Of a stretch of DNA of 64,000 bases, positions 35,804 through 43,694 are shown one piece after another (position 1 is the first letter of the stretch; each line of letters begins with the position of its first letter). Origin of the DNA: Streptomyces sp. NBC_01431 (GTDB lineage: Bacteria; Actinomycetota; Actinomycetes; Streptomycetales; Streptomycetaceae). Where the stretch lies: positions 7,936,001 to 8,000,000 of the forward strand of contig NZ_CP109496.1 of assembly GCF_036231355.1 (NCBI RefSeq), given 5' to 3'. The notes below the pieces were generated by a model. It searched no databases and was not told the DNA's origin. It saw only the letters and a list, made by a program, of their open reading frames with translations. Made by a program: the position numbers and the translations under genes.

Positions 35804-36712
35804 GTGCATGAGATGGATACGGCTGTGGCGGTCGAGTCGAATTCCAGTGCGCTAATTGGCCTGGTGCCGCTTGTGACTCGTCTCAGCAATTCGTCACGTA
35901 AGTCGAGAGGCGATGTGCACACCGTCCTCACCTGGCCTGATGTGGTGTCGAGTGAGGAGCACTGGTTGAGCCCGGAGCTCTCTTCGTGCTACGGAAGCGA
36001 GGTGTGGGACTCCCTTGCCGATGAGGCCAGAAGGAAACTCACGCGCTGCGAGCTGGTGAATTTCTTCAGTATTAGTGTAGATCTGGAGCGCGAACTGGTG
36101 GCGGAAGTCGCCGCCCGTATCTATACGCCCAAATATATGCCTGTCTCGGAATTTCTGTATGACTTCTTGGCGGAAGAGAATGACCATATGTGGTTGTTCT
36201 CCGAGTTCTGTGCGCGCTATGCGGGAGGACTTTCGGAGACGGGGTGGCGGCCGATACTGCCGACCGGAAAGACGTCGGGCCAGGTCGAGGAGCTGACGCT
36301 TTTTGGGCGCATTCTCATCGCCGAGGAGATATGTGACTGGTACAACGTCAGGCTCGCCGCCGACGAAAGGCTCCCGCAGATCGTCAGAGCCATCAATGAC
36401 GTCCACCACCGCGACGAGTCACGCCACATCGCCTTCGGCCGGAAACTCGTCCAGGCCCTCGCCGCGGACGCACCCCCCGAGGCCCGGCGGCAGGCCGGCG
36501 CCTATCTGGAGCGGTACGTGGACGTCTGCGTGGCGACCCTGTACAACCCGCTGATCTACCGGGACGCGGGCATCGAACGCCCCGCTGCGGTGCGCAAGGC
36601 GGTCAGGGCCACGCCGGGGCGCCGGGACATCGATGCGCAACTCACCGCGCGGACGCGCAAGTTCCTGGTGTCGGCCGGCCTGGGCGGGGACTCCGCGGGG
36701 GAGCCCCGGTGA
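35804..36712 (+). CDS. AurF/CmlI-like diiron N-oxygenase
   Basis: A 302-residue ferritin-like diiron protein. All expected ligands are visible in the AurF spacing: Glu in LERELVAEVAARI, E-x2-H in EENDHMWLF, Glu in AEEICDWYN and H-x3-E-x2-H in HHRDESRHIAF. This family oxidises aryl or other amines to hydroxylamine, nitroso or nitro groups. The GTG has GAGGAGA upstream. It heads a plus-strand operon whose next genes are a free adenylation protein and 2-oxoacid dehydrogenase subunits, overlapping the first by GTGA. The amine substrate is unknown; no p-aminobenzoate-type pathway is present in the window. Confidence 0.88.
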   Translation: MHEMDTAVAVESNSSALIGLVPLVTRLSNSSRKSRGDVHTVLTWPDVVSSEEHWLSPELSSCYGSEVWDSLADEARRKLTRCELVNFFSISVDLERELVAEVAARIYTPKYMPVSEFLYDFLAEENDHMWLFSEFCARYAGGLSETGWRPILPTGKTSGQVEELTLFGRILIAEEICDWYNVRLAADERLPQIVRAINDVHHRDESRHIAFGRKLVQALAADAPPEARRQAGAYLERYVDVCVATLYNPLIYRDAGIERPAAVRKAVRATPGRRDIDAQLTARTRKFLVSAGLGGDSAGEPR

Positions 36713-38301
36713 GCGGCGCGACGGGCGCCCCGGCCGAAACCACCACCGGGGAGCTCCGCCTGGAGGACCGGGTGCGGCGCACCGCACTGCGCCATCCCGG
36801 GCGCGAGGCCCTGCGCATCGGCCCCCGTCGGCTGACCTATGCGGAACTGGTCGGCGCGGCGGACGACTGGGCGGCCGTCCTGCGTTCGGCACACCCCGAC
36901 GGGGAGCCACAGCGGATCGCCGTGCTCGCCGAACGCGGCCACACCGGCTACGTCGGCATCCTCGCCGGGCTGATCGCGGGGGCCACCGTCTGCCCCCTGG
37001 ACCCCCAACTGCCCACCGCCAGACTGTTGGACATGCTGCGGGACTGCCCCCCGGACTGCGTGATCGCCGACGGTTCCGGCGTCCGGGCGCTCGCCGCCGT
37101 CGCCGCGCAGCGGCCTGTCCCGCCGGTGTACGCACCCGAGGTGGCCCCGTCCGAACTGGCCGCCGCGAAACTGGCACCGCTGGACGGGCACGCCGCGCGC
37201 CCCCTGGGCCCCCGCCGACAGCCGGCCCGGACCGCCTACGTCCTGTTCACCTCGGGTTCGACCGGCCGTCCCAAGGGAGTGCCGATCACCCACGCCAACA
37301 TGGACCACTTCCTCACGGCCGTGCTCGACCGGTACCGCTTCACCGCCCAAGACGTCTTCACCCAGACCTTCGGCCTCACCTTCGACCTGGCTTTCTTCGA
37401 CCTCTTCGTGACCTGGGCCTGCGGCGGGACGCTCGTCTACACCCCGCCGGCCGCGTTCGCCCGGATCGGGGAGTTCGCGGCCCGCGAGGGGATCACCGTC
37501 TGGTTCTCGGTGCCGAGCGCGATCGACACGGTTCGGCGGTTCGGCGGCCTGACTCCCGCCAAGCTGCCCACGCTGCGCTGGAGCCTGTTCTGCGGCGAGC
37601 CCCTCACCTGGGAGGACGCGGACGCCTGGCACCGGGCGGCGCCGCACTCGGCGGTGGAGAACGTCTACGGGCCGACCGAGGTCACCATCGCCTGCTCCGC
37701 CCACCGCTGGGACCCCGACCCGGCGGAGGCCGGACCGCACGGCACCGTCCCCATCGGCTGCCTCTTCCCGGGCCTCGACCACCTGCTCATCGACGAACTC
37801 GGCCAAGTCGATTCACTGGAGGGCGAATTATGTGTCGCGGGACCGCAGACCTTCGACGGGTACCTGAACCGCGCCGACGACGAGGGCCGCTTCGTCCGGC
37901 GGGCCGGCCGGGACTGGTACCGGACCGGCGACCTCGTACGGAAGGGCGGGGACGGGCGGCTGTTCCACCTCGGCCGTACGGACCACCAGACCAAGATCCG
38001 TGGCTACCGCATCGAACCGGCCGAGATCGAGTACCGCATCCGGTCCGTGCCCGGCGTACGGGCGGCGGCGGTCCTCGCAGTGGGCAAGGGAGCTGAACGC
38101 AGGCTGACCGCCTGGTACGTCGGTCCCGGCGTCCCGGCGGACCTGGTCGGGCAACGGCTGCGGGAGGTGCTGCCCGGCTACCTGCTGCCCGGCTCGTACA
38201 TCGCGCTGGAGCGGTTGCCGCTCAACAGCCGCGGCAAGGTCGACCGAATGGCGCTGGCCGCGACGGCTGCCGCGGAGCCGAGGGGAGACGTGCGCACATG
38301 A
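36709..38301 (+). CDS. Second free-standing adenylation protein
   Basis: A 530-residue adenylation enzyme with FTSGSTGRPKGVP (A3), YGPTEVTIAC (A5), YRTGDLV (A7), GRTDHQTKIRGYRIEPAEIE (A8) and LPLNSRGKVDRMAL (A10). The pocket segment is FDLAFFDLF, Asp235 kept, indicating an amino acid rather than a fatty acid, though not a standard code I can read. A TTA codon (codon 374, at 37828-37830) is in frame, so bldA dependence is predicted for this gene. Starts by GTGA overlap with the N-oxygenase gene; its stop overlaps the E1-alpha start. Its carrier may be the free carrier protein at 31054. Confidence 0.88.
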   Translation: MSGATGAPAETTTGELRLEDRVRRTALRHPGREALRIGPRRLTYAELVGAADDWAAVLRSAHPDGEPQRIAVLAERGHTGYVGILAGLIAGATVCPLDPQLPTARLLDMLRDCPPDCVIADGSGVRALAAVAAQRPVPPVYAPEVAPSELAAAKLAPLDGHAARPLGPRRQPARTAYVLFTSGSTGRPKGVPITHANMDHFLTAVLDRYRFTAQDVFTQTFGLTFDLAFFDLFVTWACGGTLVYTPPAAFARIGEFAAREGITVWFSVPSAIDTVRRFGGLTPAKLPTLRWSLFCGEPLTWEDADAWHRAAPHSAVENVYGPTEVTIACSAHRWDPDPAEAGPHGTVPIGCLFPGLDHLLIDELGQVDSLEGELCVAGPQTFDGYLNRADDEGRFVRRAGRDWYRTGDLVRKGGDGRLFHLGRTDHQTKIRGYRIEPAEIEYRIRSVPGVRAAAVLAVGKGAERRLTAWYVGPGVPADLVGQRLREVLPGYLLPGSYIALERLPLNSRGKVDRMALAATAAAEPRGDVRT

Positions 38302-39260
38302 CCGGCACGGACACCGCGGCGGAACTCTCCGCCATCGGCGCGGACGACCTGCGGCTGCTGCTGCTCATTCGGCACTTCGAAGAGGCCCTGCTCGCGCTCT
38401 TCGAATCCGGGCGGATCACCGGAACCACGCACACCTCCATCGGCCAGGAGTACGTACCCGTGGCGCTCAGCCCGCTGCTTGACGCCGGCGACACGGTACT
38501 CAGCAACCACCGGGGCCACGCCCACTACCTGGCCCGTCACCCGGACCCCGAGGCGCTCCTGGCGGAGATCCTCGGCCGTGCGGGTGGCCTGTGCGCCGGG
38601 GTGGGCGGCAGCCAGCATCTGCACCGGCCGGGCTTCTTCTCCACGGGAGTGCAGGGGGAAAGCCTGCCGGTCGCGGTCGGCATGGCCCTGCACACCCGGC
38701 GCGTCGCGCCCCAGGGGCTGGTCCTGGTGTACATCGGTGACGGCACCTGGGGCGAGGGCGCGGTCTACGAGGCGCTGAACATGGCGGCACTGTGGGCCGT
38801 TCCGCTCGTGGTCGTCGTCGAGAACAACGGCATCGCGCAGTCGACGCCGCTCCACGCCCACATGGCGGGCACTGTCGCGGGGCGGGCCGCGGCCTTCGGG
38901 TTGCAGCACCGCGAAGTCACGGCTCAAGAACCCGGGCGCATCCGCCGCCAGGTCGCGCCCGTGCTGCGGGCGGTGCGTGACGGCGGCGGCCCGGCAGTGA
39001 TCGAGTTCCGCACTGCCCGGATCGGCCCCCACAGCAAGGGGGACGATCCGCGCAGCGCGCGGGAACTCGCGACGCTGCGCGACGGTGACTGGTACACGCG
39101 GTACGAGCGCTGCCACGACGAACGGTTCGGTGCCCTGGACGCCGAGCAGCGTGCCCGGGTCGCGGACGTCGTCGGCCGCGTCCTCGCCGCGCCGTTGTCC
39201 GAATGGCAGCCCGGCCGGACACCCGCACCCCACCTCGCCGGACACGGGGGGAGCCAATGA
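38298..39260 (+). CDS. 2-oxoacid dehydrogenase E1 alpha subunit (ThDP-dependent)
   Basis: A 320-residue E1-alpha-like protein. The ThDP/Mg site GDGTWGEGAVYEALN ends with VVVVENN, the usual GDG-x(~25)-NN motif. HTSIGQEYVPVAL and NHRGHAHYLA are standard E1-alpha segments. It pairs with the E1-beta gene that starts in an ATGA overlap. Together with the E2 gene it would oxidatively decarboxylate a 2-oxoacid to an acyl group. Closest by size to acetoin- or branched-chain-type enzymes. No E3 gene is in the cluster, so a housekeeping lipoamide dehydrogenase would be needed. Confidence 0.92.
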   Translation: MTGTDTAAELSAIGADDLRLLLLIRHFEEALLALFESGRITGTTHTSIGQEYVPVALSPLLDAGDTVLSNHRGHAHYLARHPDPEALLAEILGRAGGLCAGVGGSQHLHRPGFFSTGVQGESLPVAVGMALHTRRVAPQGLVLVYIGDGTWGEGAVYEALNMAALWAVPLVVVVENNGIAQSTPLHAHMAGTVAGRAAAFGLQHREVTAQEPGRIRRQVAPVLRAVRDGGGPAVIEFRTARIGPHSKGDDPRSARELATLRDGDWYTRYERCHDERFGALDAEQRARVADVVGRVLAAPLSEWQPGRTPAPHLAGHGGSQ

Positions 39261-40273
39261 GCGGCGGCCCGCGCCTGGTGGACGATCTCAACCGGGCCCT
39301 GCACACCGTGATGGCCGAGGACGACCGGCTGTACCTGCTCGGCGAGGACATCGCGGACCCGTACGGCGGTGCCTTCAAGGTGACCCGCGGTCTGAGCACG
39401 GCCTTCCCCGGACGCACCCTCTCGACGCCGATCAGCGAACAGGCTCTCCTCGGCGTCGCCAACGGCCTCGCCCTACAGGGGGACCGGGCCATCGTCGAGA
39501 TCATGTTCGGCGACTTCGCGGCACTCGCCTTCGACCAGCTCCTCAACGTCTCCGGCAAGGCCGGCGACATGTACGGGGACGGACTGGCCATGCACCTGGT
39601 GGTCCGCTGCCCGAGCGGGGGCTACCGGGGCTACGGGCCAACCCACAGCCAGAGCCTGCAGAAGCACTTCATCGGCATCCCGAACCTCCAGCTCTTCGAG
39701 CTCACGCCGTTTCACCCCAACCGCGAGGTGTTCCGGCACATGCTGGGGCTCGGGAAGCCGTGCCTGTTCTTCGAGGAGAAGACGCTGTACGCCACGAAGG
39801 CCGGAGCTGCCCGGCGGCGCGACGTCCCCTTCGCGTGCCGGCTCACCGGGGCGGCGCCGGGCACCGCCCTGCTGTCCGTCGAGGAACCCGAACAGGCCGA
39901 CTGCCTGATCGTCGCTCCCGGAGGCATGGCGCACCTGGCTCTTGAGGCCGCCGAGTTGCTGCTCCTGGAGGACGAGCGGGTGGCCACCGTCGCCGTCCCT
40001 TCCCGGCTGTATCCGCTGGACGTCGACCCCCTCGCCCGGATCGCGGCACGGACCGGCCGCGTCCTGGTCGTCGACCAGGGAACCGGAGGGGGCACCTGGG
40101 CCGAGACCGTCGCCCACCAGTTGCACACCAGGCTGTGGGGGCGGTTGCACCGCCCCGTCGCCATCGTGCACTCGAAGGAGTCGGTGATTCCCGCGGCCGG
40201 GCATCTGGAGCGCCGGGTGCTGGTGCAGCGGGACTGGATCACGGCCGTGCTCAGGGAGCTGCTCGATGTTTGA
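39257..40273 (+). CDS. 2-oxoacid dehydrogenase E1 beta subunit
   Basis: A 338-residue transketolase-type pyrimidine and C-terminal domain protein. YLLGEDIADPYGGAFKVTRGL, TPISEQALLGVANGLAL and IVEIMFGDFAALAFDQLLN follow the E1-beta pattern, with the catalytic Glu in TPISEQ. Starts in an ATGA overlap with E1 alpha; its 3' end overlaps the E2 start by 8 bp, so all three should be made in stoichiometric amounts. Confidence 0.92.
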   Translation: MSGGPRLVDDLNRALHTVMAEDDRLYLLGEDIADPYGGAFKVTRGLSTAFPGRTLSTPISEQALLGVANGLALQGDRAIVEIMFGDFAALAFDQLLNVSGKAGDMYGDGLAMHLVVRCPSGGYRGYGPTHSQSLQKHFIGIPNLQLFELTPFHPNREVFRHMLGLGKPCLFFEEKTLYATKAGAARRRDVPFACRLTGAAPGTALLSVEEPEQADCLIVAPGGMAHLALEAAELLLLEDERVATVAVPSRLYPLDVDPLARIAARTGRVLVVDQGTGGGTWAETVAHQLHTRLWGRLHRPVAIVHSKESVIPAAGHLERRVLVQRDWITAVLRELLDV

Positions 40274-41414
40274 CATCGCCGTACCGAGGCTGAACAGCAA
40301 CGACGCGACGGCCACCGTCGTGGAGTGGCGAGCGGCCGACGCCGAGAACGTCCAGCAGGGCGATGTCGTGGCCGTGATCGAGACGGCCAAGGCGACAGCG
40401 GAACTGGAGGCCCCTGCCTCCGGTGTCGTGCGCCACGACGTGCCCGAGGGGGCGGAGGCCGAACCCGGCAGCGTGATCGGCCGGATCTGCCCGGACCGGG
40501 CGGCCTGGGAGGCCGCCGAGCGCCTGGCGGAGCACGAAGCGGCACCACAGGACCTCGTACTCACCCGGGCGGCACGCGAGTTGGCGAGACGGCACCGCCT
40601 CGGCGAGGAAGAGCTGCGGGGTCTCGGCCGCAGACTGGTCCGCGAGGCGGACGTCGCCGCACTGGTGCCGGGGAACTCCGCCACCGACGGCCCGCGCGTG
40701 CGGCTCTCCGCACGCCAGCGCGAGATCGCCGCGACGGTGAGCCGGGTGCACCAGCAGGTCCCGCAGGCCTCACTGGTGATGAAGGCGGACGCCACGGCGC
40801 TGTCGGCGGTGCTCGACCGAGCCCGGCGTGACCGACGGACGCGGCTGGGCCTGACGGAGCTGGTCATCAAGTCCGTGGCCTCGCTGCGCGGCCGGTTCCC
40901 GCGGTGCTTCGCGCGGTTCGACGGCGGCGATTCCTATGAGCTGCTGCCCGGCGCCCATGTCGCCGTCACTGTGGACACCGGGTCGGGACTGTTCCTTCCG
41001 GTGGCCCGGGACGCCGACACGGTCTCGGTCGCGGACCTCGGGCAGTGGCTGCTGACCTGCGCGGTGCGAGCCGCCAGGGACCGGTTCGAACTCGCGGACT
41101 TCGCCGGCGCCAACGTAGCACTCAGCCTTCATACGGAACCGGGCGTGGTGCAGGCCCTACCTCTCATCCCGCCGGGCCTGGTCGGCGCCGTCACGCTGTG
41201 CGGCCCGTCGGACGAAGTGGCCCTCGACGACTCGGGGCGGGCATACCGCCGCCCGGTCGTCCACCTGGGGCTCGCCTACGACCACCGCGTCGTCAACGGC
41301 CGCGAGGCCATGACATTCCTGACCGCGCTCCGGGACACCCTGGAGTCGGCCCACCAGCTCGGCGCACTGATCGACGGCGCCAAGGAAGGAACCAGTGGCC
41401 ATGACGCCGACTGA
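40266..41414 (+). CDS. Lipoyl-bearing E2 acyltransferase
   Basis: A 382-residue dihydrolipoamide acyltransferase: one N-terminal lipoyl domain with VIETAKATAEL (lipoyl Lys ~42), a peripheral-subunit-binding region (LTRAARELARRHRLGEEEL, ~100-125), and a CAT-like catalytic domain. The active-site motif reads DHRVVNG: the His (~340) is present, but the Asp of the usual HxxxDG is Asn. This may alter catalysis or reflect a different acceptor than CoA, for example a carrier protein. It completes an E1/E2 set without E3. Confidence 0.9.
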   Translation: MFDIAVPRLNSNDATATVVEWRAADAENVQQGDVVAVIETAKATAELEAPASGVVRHDVPEGAEAEPGSVIGRICPDRAAWEAAERLAEHEAAPQDLVLTRAARELARRHRLGEEELRGLGRRLVREADVAALVPGNSATDGPRVRLSARQREIAATVSRVHQQVPQASLVMKADATALSAVLDRARRDRRTRLGLTELVIKSVASLRGRFPRCFARFDGGDSYELLPGAHVAVTVDTGSGLFLPVARDADTVSVADLGQWLLTCAVRAARDRFELADFAGANVALSLHTEPGVVQALPLIPPGLVGAVTLCGPSDEVALDDSGRAYRRPVVHLGLAYDHRVVNGREAMTFLTALRDTLESAHQLGALIDGAKEGTSGHDAD

Positions 41415-42555
41415 ACAACGCACGTCGATGCCGCCGGAGCACGAGCTCCTGCTCACCGCAGTGAAGGTGACGTTCACACCGGATGATCGGGAGCGCTGCC
41501 GCAAGCTCATCGAGTCCGCCTGGGAGACGCTGGACTGGGGGTTCCTCCTGGACCAGGCGGGCCGGCACCGTGTCCTGTCGCTGTTCGGCAAACGGCTGAA
41601 CGAGATCTGGCCGGACACCGACGAGCCCTTCAACCTGCCCCACCGCAACGTGCTGCGCCGCTACCACCATGCGAACAGGGCGCGGAACGAAGCGCTGCTG
41701 CGCGAGCTCGAGACGGTGGTCCGGTGCCTCGCCGACGCGGGCGTGCGGCCCGCCCTGCGCAAGGGGGCGGTGCTGGCGAGCGAGCTGTACCGCGATCTCG
41801 GCGCCAGGGAGATGGGCGACATCGATCTGCTCGTGGACCGTGCCGAGCTCGCCGCCGCTCGCAAGGCCCTGGCCTCGCTGGGGTACACGGAAGGACGGGT
41901 GGAGGACTTCGGCCGGACGCTGGTGCCGGCCACCCGGCAGATCCAGGTGTACTGGTCGCTGCACGGCAACGGCGTGCACTTCTGCCGGCCGACGGGGGAG
42001 CTGTTCGTCGACACCCATCTGATCGAGTTGACGTACGACCTGTTCCTGCCGGACAGCGGGTCCAGCGTCACGGCCGGCGACCTGCGTCCCCATCTGGAGC
42101 GCCACCGGCTCAACGGGGTGGAGACCGACAAACTGACCCTTCCCGCCTGCCTGTTGGACATCTGCGCGGACATCTATCTGAAGGCCACCACGCTCTACTA
42201 CATCGAACGATCGGGGGACCTGCAGCTCGCCAAGTTCGTCGACCTGGTGGGACTGATGACCGAGTTCGGCTCGTCCGAGGTCGCCCGTCAGCTGCACGAG
42301 CTGGCCTCCCGCTTCGACGTACTGTCCAAGGTGTCCTTCAGCATCCAGCTCGCGGCCGAGCTCCTGGACCCCGACCCGGCACCCGACAGCGGGCTGCGGC
42401 CCTTCGTCGACCAATTCCCACTGGTGGCGTCCGAACTGCGCTCCTACGGCGTGGCCGACGGTGTCTCGGGCTCATGGGACGTGCCCGTACGGGAGCGGAT
42501 CTTCGACAACGAACGTTTCAAGCGGGTGCCCAAGTCGCGCACCCCGCAGCGATGA
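41395..42555 (+). CDS. Nucleotidyltransferase-family protein of RiPP-cluster type
   Basis: A 386-residue protein of the nucleotidyltransferase (NTP_transf_5-like) group. The key segment is RPALRKGAVLASELYRDLGAREMGDIDLLVDR: the K-G and the GDIDLLV Asp pair mark the catalytic face. Relatives are frequent in ribosomal-peptide clusters, often beside HPr-kinase-like genes, where their function is poorly known. The GTG at 41395, with AAGGAAGG upstream, overlaps the E2 gene by 20 bp; an ATG two codons later is possible. Its presence supports the ribosomal-peptide reading of the cluster. Confidence 0.8.
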   Translation: MAMTPTEQRTSMPPEHELLLTAVKVTFTPDDRERCRKLIESAWETLDWGFLLDQAGRHRVLSLFGKRLNEIWPDTDEPFNLPHRNVLRRYHHANRARNEALLRELETVVRCLADAGVRPALRKGAVLASELYRDLGAREMGDIDLLVDRAELAAARKALASLGYTEGRVEDFGRTLVPATRQIQVYWSLHGNGVHFCRPTGELFVDTHLIELTYDLFLPDSGSSVTAGDLRPHLERHRLNGVETDKLTLPACLLDICADIYLKATTLYYIERSGDLQLAKFVDLVGLMTEFGSSEVARQLHELASRFDVLSKVSFSIQLAAELLDPDPAPDSGLRPFVDQFPLVASELRSYGVADGVSGSWDVPVRERIFDNERFKRVPKSRTPQR

Positions 42556-42625
42556 ACACGCCTCCGGAGCGGTGAGCACACGCGACGCGCACGGTGGGCC
42601 CGGCGGGACAAGTGGAGGAAGAGAC

Positions 42626-43429
42626 ATGGGAGAAGTCACCGGCGAGCAGGCGGTGACCGTGGCGCGCTCGGCCGTACGACAGGCGGGCACGCTGCTGAGC
42701 GAGCTGGCGGGCACCAGCGCCGCCGACGCTCGGCTGAAACACGGCTACGAGGTGGTGACCGAGGCCGATCTGCGCTCGGACGAGCTGATCCGGGCGGTGA
42801 TCCGCGCGGAGCACCCCGACCACCGGGTGATCAGCGAGGAGAACTGGGAGGGCTGGCAGGAGGGGATGTTCGACGGGCCGACCTGGGTGGTCGACCCCCT
42901 GGACGGGTCGGTGAACTTCGCCCACAACCATCCCTACGTCTCGGTCTCGGTGGCGTACGTCGTCGACGGAGTCGTCCAGGCGGGCGCGGTGTGCGCTCCG
43001 TTCCTCGGCCAGGTCTTCGACGCGGTACGCGGCGGGGGAGCCCGCTGCAACGGCGAGCCGATCGCAGCCAGCGCCACGGCGACGCTGGCCGACGCACTGG
43101 TCGGCACCGGATTCCCGCACGAACGAACGCAGTTGGACGGTGTCATGGAACGGATCAGACGCCTGGTCTCGCACTGCCGTGACATTCGCCGGGCAGGCTC
43201 GCCGGCCCTCGACATCTGCTGGGTGGCGGCGGGACGGCTCGACGCGCACACCGAAAGCCTCGGGCCGTGGGACGTCGCTGCGGCCGGCCTGATCGCCACC
43301 GAGGCAGGAGCATGCCGCACCAGCCTGCTGCCGGAGTCCATTCCGCTGCCGTCGGACCTGGCCGGCGCCGGATTCATGGTGGCCGCGCCCGGAGTTTATG
43401 AAGAACTGGTCCGACTCCTCTCCAAATAA
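42626..43429 (+). CDS. Inositol-monophosphatase-family phosphatase
   Basis: A 267-residue Mg-dependent, Li-sensitive-type phosphatase: VTEADLRSDELI, VISEENW, WVVDPLDGSVNFAHN (motif DPxDGT-like) and the distal GPWDVAAAGLIATEAGA are all intact. It could remove phosphate from inositol 1-phosphate made by the synthase homologue at 23053, or from another cyclitol/sugar/nucleotide phosphate. The ATG has GGAGGAAGAG upstream. A promoter and the precursor gene follow. Confidence 0.9.
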   Translation: MGEVTGEQAVTVARSAVRQAGTLLSELAGTSAADARLKHGYEVVTEADLRSDELIRAVIRAEHPDHRVISEENWEGWQEGMFDGPTWVVDPLDGSVNFAHNHPYVSVSVAYVVDGVVQAGAVCAPFLGQVFDAVRGGGARCNGEPIAASATATLADALVGTGFPHERTQLDGVMERIRRLVSHCRDIRRAGSPALDICWVAAGRLDAHTESLGPWDVAAAGLIATEAGACRTSLLPESIPLPSDLAGAGFMVAAPGVYEELVRLLSK

Positions 43430-43442
43430 TTTCGGATTCCCC

Positions 43443-43471
43443 TTGACGGGCTATCGCGGAGCTGTGAGTAT
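43443..43471 (+). promoter_or_regulatory. Promoter of the precursor peptide gene
   Basis: TTGACG at 43443-43448 and GAGTAT at 43466-43471, spaced 17 bp, about 40 bp upstream of the precursor ATG. It lies right after the phosphatase stop codon, so the peptide gene can be expressed apart from the operon upstream. Confidence 0.5.
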
Positions 43472-43512
43472 TTAATTGCCCAATCCCCGGAAAGAGAAAT
43501 AGGGTGGTGAAT

Positions 43513-43620
43513 ATGAGTCAGGACTACGAGATCGTCGACATTGCAGAGCTGAGTGACGACGAACTGGATGCGGTGCTGGGTGGAAACGGCACGCTGGAGC
43601 CTCTTCGCAACTGCATCTAA
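43513..43620 (+). CDS. Putative ribosomal precursor peptide with double-glycine leader
   Basis: A 35-residue peptide gene too short for standard ORF lists. The N-terminal 24 residues are acidic and end ELSDDELDAVLGG, a textbook double-glycine leader (conserved hydrophobic residues before GG). Cleavage after GG would free the 11-residue core NGTLEPLRNCI, which has single Thr, Glu, Arg and Cys residues. The ATG follows AGGGTGG at five-base spacing; codon use is normal. A C39 peptidase-exporter with a full catalytic triad is encoded at 31392. The gene has its own promoter and is followed by a strong hairpin, as expected for a precursor needed in excess. No recognised lanthipeptide, lasso or graspetide enzyme is nearby, so the modification type is open. 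Confidence 0.72.
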   Translation: MSQDYEIVDIAELSDDELDAVLGGNGTLEPLRNCI

Positions 43621-43631
43621 CGACGCATGAG

Positions 43632-43664
43632 GGGGTGACGTCGGAGAAATTCCGGCGTCACCCC
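43632..43664 (+). terminator. Hairpin after the precursor gene
   Basis: A 13-bp stem (43632-43644 with 43652-43664, one G-U pair; arms GGGGTGACGTCGG and CCGGCGTCACCCC) and the 7-nt loop AGAAATT, starting 11 bp after the precursor stop codon. No T-run follows. It should act as a terminator or partial attenuator, giving more precursor than enzyme mRNA. Confidence 0.7.
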
Positions 43665-43694
43665 TGCCGACCGATCTGGAAAAGGAGCGAGGTC

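Noticed and set aside
43627..43640. ATG at 43627 or GTG at 43635 as start of the condensation gene
   Set aside because: The ATG frame stops after three codons; the GTG is inside the terminator stem with no spaced ribosome binding site.
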